A stretch of 8,534 nt of DNA, from contig DESS01000118.1 of the NCBI GenBank assembly GCA_002361335.1, forward strand, positions 4,295 through 12,828. The letters run 5' to 3'. Shown here one piece after another: positions 6,298 through 8,534 of this stretch. The translations under genes were made by a program, and so were the position numbers. The notes beneath the pieces are model-generated. The model had not been told where the DNA came from. It saw only the letters and a list, made by a program, of their open reading frames with translations, and did not search any database. The stretch's first letter is position 1; each line of letters begins with the position of its first letter. Source of the DNA: Richelia sp. UBA3308 (lineage in GTDB: Bacteria > Cyanobacteriota > Cyanobacteriia > Cyanobacteriales > Nostocaceae).

Positions 6298-6990
6298 TTA
6301 ATCACCTTTTCTGGCAATTAAAGTTGCAATAATTACTCCAGGGAATATTATACCTAAAATGCTTTCAAAATTAGTCATGACTTTAGCTGCAATACTTAGT
6401 GGTTTTATGTCCCCGTAACCTAATGTCGTTAAAGTTGTAAAACTAAAATATAATAAATCAAAAGGCTGTTTGAGAATACCTGTAATTGAAAATGCATCTG
6501 CGTCAATCAGATAAATAATTAAATAGAGATTAAACCAAAATACCCCGAATAAAAGGTACATAAATACAGCATTTGTAACAATACTATAAGTAATATATCC
6601 GGCTCTAAATATTTGATATAAATTGTAACTAATATATTCAGATAAAGATATAAACTGGAAAAAACAACAAGTTAATAAAAGGCTATTTTGTATTAATGCA
6701 GAGTAGTTTATAAAATAAGCAACATAAAGATAATATATCCCTAAAGGTAAACCAAAAATTAATTCATATAAGAATTTATGCCATAATTTTGTGAATGATA
6801 ATATTTGAAAAATATCTTGACGATATGTTGTTAAATAAATTAAAAATATAGGTAATGAAAAATAATAAGATAAACCAAAATCAATTGTTGTTGGTGTTAA
6901 AAAAATAGGTGACAATAATAAATAGGCTACTAATATAAATAATCGACTTTGCCTATATTTGAATATAAATATAAGAAATTTAAATATCAT
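6298..6990 (-). CDS. Potassium-channel-like membrane protein (Ion_trans_2 pore)
   Basis: The 230-residue protein carries a complete potassium selectivity filter, TTLGYGD (188-194), in the context FSFTTLTTLGYGDIKPLS (182-199). The pore loop is flanked by an outer helix at about 141-162 and an inner helix at about 209-226, the pair that forms a tetrameric K+ channel pore. Ahead of it are about four more hydrophobic helices (near 17-31, 38-55, 76-94 and 99-116), giving a six-helix layout. No helix carries the regularly spaced arginines of a voltage sensor, and the protein ends four residues after the inner helix (ARKGD), so there is no RCK or cyclic-nucleotide domain. Gating is therefore unclear. 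The gene is markedly AT-rich with many Phe, Ile, Tyr and Leu codons, as expected for a membrane protein. The start at 6990 is the only upstream Met; a weak promoter-like pair lies on the minus strand at 7006-7035 (TTGTAA, 18-base gap, TATTTT). It stands alone, converging on the lipoprotein gene. Confidence 0.82.
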   Translation of the reverse strand: MIFKFLIFIFKYRQSRLFILVAYLLLSPIFLTPTTIDFGLSYYFSLPIFLIYLTTYRQDIFQILSFTKLWHKFLYELIFGLPLGIYYLYVAYFINYSALIQNSLLLTCCFFQFISLSEYISYNLYQIFRAGYITYSIVTNAVFMYLLFGVFWFNLYLIIYLIDADAFSITGILKQPFDLLYFSFTTLTTLGYGDIKPLSIAAKVMTNFESILGIIFPGVIIATLIARKGD

Positions 6991-7393
6991 TAGCTGTTAG
7001 AAATAAAAATAGGCTGCGACACTAATTTCTTACAAGTTTCAATTTAAATCAAGTGCAGAAAACTACATTGATATTTTTTGCTTTGAAGTAAATTAAACGC
7101 TTAACTTAGGGATAATCATTTATATAGACGAAGACAGTGAATAGCGCATCCTAATTAAGGGCAGTTAGTCAATCGATTTTGGATGCCGAAATTATTCCAT
7201 AAATGAATTTAATCACATGTTGTACCAAGATTTTGTTATGGATATTAATTACTCAGTATTAAGCTTGAAACCTTAATTTATCGATATAAAATCATTTTAA
7301 TGATGTAGCTTTATTACGTATTTTTTTTAAATTGTCGCGGTTTATACGGTCAAGTGCAAGATATGAATTTAGAGATTGCCCAGATTTTGGAGC
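6991..7393. other. AT-rich intergenic region, no gene recognised
   Basis: About 400 bases with no convincing coding signal on either strand. A small AT-rich hairpin (ATCAT-TTTA-ATGAT, 7291-7304) is present. A stop-free plus-strand run from 7290 reaches the mobile element but has no ATG start and no recognisable protein content. The right part is the left flank of the inserted element. Confidence 0.5.
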
Positions 7394-7401
7394 ACTAAAT
7401 A
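7394..7401. repeat. Left target-site duplication
   Basis: ACTAAATA directly abuts the left inverted repeat of the element and is repeated exactly at 7545-7552, the signature of insertion by a transposase making 8-bp staggered cuts. Confidence 0.75.
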
Positions 7402-7434
7402 GGGAGCATCCCAATGCAGGAAAAAATATTTTAT

Positions 7435-7456
7435 CCGACACCCTGTAAGGGTGCGG
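7435..7456. repeat. Hairpin 1 inside the MITE
   Basis: CACCCT (7439-7444) pairs with AGGGTG (7448-7453) across loop GTA, and CCG (7435-7437) pairs with CGG (7454-7456) past a bulged A, giving nine pairs. Confidence 0.6.
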
Positions 7457-7468
7457 CTATATAAACAA

Positions 7469-7489
7469 AGCCCAGATGGTGCGTGGGCT
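7469..7489. repeat. Hairpin 2 inside the MITE
   Basis: AGCCCA (7469-7474) pairs with TGGGCT (7484-7489) around a nine-base loop. The same arms recur in hairpin 3, so either arm could also pair across the two units. Confidence 0.6.
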
Positions 7490-7501
7490 AATAAACCTCA
7501 T

Positions 7502-7521
7502 AGCCCACCTTACGGTGGGCT
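7502..7521. repeat. Hairpin 3 inside the MITE
   Basis: AGCCCACC (7502-7509) pairs perfectly with GGTGGGCT (7514-7521) around the tetraloop TTAC. It is the most stable stem in the element. Because it lies downstream of the minus-strand methyltransferase gene it may affect the 3' end of that transcript, though no T-run follows. Confidence 0.65.
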
Positions 7522-7544
7522 TCGTAATATTAAAGGATGCTCCC

Positions 7545-7552
7545 ACTAAATA
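7545..7552. repeat. Right target-site duplication
   Basis: This ACTAAATA is an exact copy of 7394-7401 and directly follows the right terminal inverted repeat. Confidence 0.75.
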
Positions 7553-7594
7553 AATATTTAATCAAAATAGCGGCGATTATTTTTTTATGGCGAC

Positions 7595-8437
7595 TTACTT
7601 ATCTTTCTTCCAAGCAATGTGGAAGGCTGATAAATATGATGTTTCAATGGTATCTCCAAGATGCTTATGTAAGGTATCTCGCAAATCATCGAATAAAGCA
7701 TCTCGCTGCCGGGAATCCAAAATGATATAAGGTGATAAAGTACTTAACAATATCAAATAATCATCAATAGTATAAACGCGATCGCATTCGATGTATTCAT
7801 AAATTAAATCTTTGAATAACCCCGATTTCACGACATTTTCCCCAAGCTCTCTGAGAATTCCTGATTGAGTTGCTCTATCTTCGTATCGTGAAAGGGAAGG
7901 AACTCGTCTTTGATAAACTTCATCTAAAATTTGGTAAACTTCATAACTAGGTTGCGGCTCCTTGTTCCACAATAAAATCAAACAACCATTATCTTCTAAT
8001 GCTTTCTCAACTTTGGGATACCCTATCTCCGGTGAAACCCAGTGAAAAGAAGTCGCAGCAACAACAGCATTAAATTTATTTGTCTGTAATTCCCATTCTT
8101 CAAAGGTGGTATTGATAATTTCTACATCGGAAAACTTTGCACAATTTTGTGAAGCTAAATTGCAGGATTCCTGGCTTGGCTCCAGACACACCATAGAAAA
8201 TCCTAGTTTAGCAAACTCCGTTGTAGCAGTTCCAGGGCCGCACCCTATTTCTAGAATTTTTGCATCTCCATTAAGTTTTGTTAATTCTAGAGTACGACTA
8301 ATTATTTCTTGAGGATAACGCGGTCTGGTTTTATTATAAGCATCCGTAACTTTACTATACCAGTTTTTCCTCTGTTCTAAATTGTAATCATCTCTGTAGG
8401 ACTTATAAGTATTTTCAATATTTTCTAAATTTTTCAT
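7595..8437 (-). CDS. Class I SAM-dependent methyltransferase
   Basis: The 280-residue cytoplasmic protein has a Rossmann-type methyltransferase domain of the Methyltransf_11/25 kind. After an N-terminal segment, motif I is ILEIGCGPGTAT (61-72), which forms the SAM-binding loop. The acidic residue at the end of strand 2 is Glu86 in VCLEPS (83-88), expected to hold the SAM ribose. Motif IV-like FNAVVAATSFHWV (122-134) and the strand NGCLILLW (150-157) follow in the right order. The C-terminal part after about 165 is helical and probably shapes the acceptor site. The acceptor (small molecule or macromolecule) cannot be told from sequence. The frame is complete and the length normal for the group. 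The start at 8437 gives the full N-terminal segment; no strong Shine-Dalgarno or promoter is evident upstream. It stands alone: the next gene on the strand is 604 bases away, past the inserted MITE. Confidence 0.9.
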   Translation of the reverse strand: MKNLENIENTYKSYRDDYNLEQRKNWYSKVTDAYNKTRPRYPQEIISRTLELTKLNGDAKILEIGCGPGTATTEFAKLGFSMVCLEPSQESCNLASQNCAKFSDVEIINTTFEEWELQTNKFNAVVAATSFHWVSPEIGYPKVEKALEDNGCLILLWNKEPQPSYEVYQILDEVYQRRVPSLSRYEDRATQSGILRELGENVVKSGLFKDLIYEYIECDRVYTIDDYLILLSTLSPYIILDSRQRDALFDDLRDTLHKHLGDTIETSYLSAFHIAWKKDK

Positions 8438-8534
8438 GATTCTGTCTATATTGATTAGAACATTGGAAATTGGACATTGAGAAAATAAATTTAAGTTTTA
8501 GGTGAATCTTAAAACGAAGGTTTGAGCGGAAGAG
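8438..8534. other. Region upstream of the methyltransferase gene, no gene seen
   Basis: The last 97 bases should hold the methyltransferase promoter on the minus strand. A -10-like TATAGA can be read on that strand near 8447-8452, but no -35 partner is convincing. The near-repeated ATTGGAAATTGGACATTG (8463-8480) is too simple to interpret. Confidence 0.3.

Larger units (their letters stand above)
7402..7544. mobile_element. 143-bp MITE-like non-autonomous insertion
   Basis: The element is bounded by perfect 10-bp terminal inverted repeats, GGGAGCATCC (7402-7411) and GGATGCTCCC (7535-7544), and flanked by the exact 8-bp direct repeat ACTAAATA. It is far too short to encode a transposase and contains no open frame of note, so it would be mobilised in trans. 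The interior is a series of stem-loops: CCG-A-CACCCT/AGGGTGCGG (7435-7456), AGCCCA/TGGGCT (7469-7489) and AGCCCACC/GGTGGGCT with loop TTAC (7502-7521). The last two share AGCCCA/TGGGCT and look like duplicated modules. The interior is more GC-rich than its flanks. An 8-bp duplication with GGG ends would fit several IS families (for example ISL3 or IS256), so no parent is assigned. The internal string GTGCGGCTAT followed by AAACAAAGCC is one I recall from dispersed repeats of Nostoc-type genomes, unverified here. It sits 51 bases beyond the methyltransferase stop. Confidence 0.78.

Noticed and set aside
7402..7544. Single-unit CRISPR-like or attachment-site explanation for the hairpin cluster
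   Set aside because: There are no regularly spaced direct repeats with spacers and no integrase or tRNA nearby; terminal inverted repeats plus an 8-bp direct duplication are better explained by transposition.
7290..7725. Possible gene disrupted by the MITE: removing the element plus one target copy joins an upstream open run to the frame ending at 7725
   Set aside because: The rejoined frame is only about 95 codons, has no ATG start upstream of the insertion, shows no recognisable protein, and much of it is antisense to the methyltransferase. The continuity is probably chance.
8106..8312. 68-codon plus-strand open frame
   Set aside because: It is antisense to the SAM-binding core of the methyltransferase, including motif I.

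Overview
The window looks like chromosomal DNA from a filamentous, Nostocales-type cyanobacterium. Three things point there. It is AT-rich and carries four perfect HIP1 octamers (GCGATCGC at 2057-2064, 5423-5430, 6099-6106 and 7778-7785), a density typical of HIP1-rich cyanobacteria. The proteins are of cyanobacterial type: an EGY-like site-2 protease with a GNLR motif, and a stand-alone copy of a domain I know as the N-terminus of large cyanobacterial TPR/WD40 proteins. The intergenic DNA holds hairpin-rich repeats of a style common in these genomes. The exact genus cannot be read from the sequence.

Layout: 1-381 is an upstream region with no recognisable gene. 382-1869 (+) is a membrane-embedded site-2 metalloprotease. 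It converges, over 43 bases, on 1913-3190 (-), an exported glycosyl-hydrolase-like protein of the DUF187/GHL10 group. A 279-base divergent intergenic region with inverted repeats separates that from 3470-4024 (+), a 184-residue protein of unknown function. 4025-4411 holds a strong intrinsic terminator (4154-4197), possibly the 3' end of a small RNA, then a degenerate repeat and small dyads. 4412-6184 (+) is a family 5 solute-binding lipoprotein with no permease or ATPase gene beside it. It converges on 6298-6990 (-), a six-helix potassium-channel-like protein. 6991-7594 is intergenic and contains the clearest mobile element, a 143-bp MITE-like insertion (7402-7544) with 10-bp perfect terminal inverted repeats and an 8-bp target duplication. 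7595-8437 (-) is a class I SAM-dependent methyltransferase.

The genes alternate in direction and no two form an obvious operon, so this reads as a patch of single-gene units rather than one pathway. Several act at the cell envelope (protease, exported hydrolase, binding lipoprotein, channel), but nothing in the sequence ties them into one system. I found no CRISPR array, rRNA, tRNA or defence island. The most notable items are the MITE, the candidate small RNA, and the orphan TPR-protein N-terminal domain.
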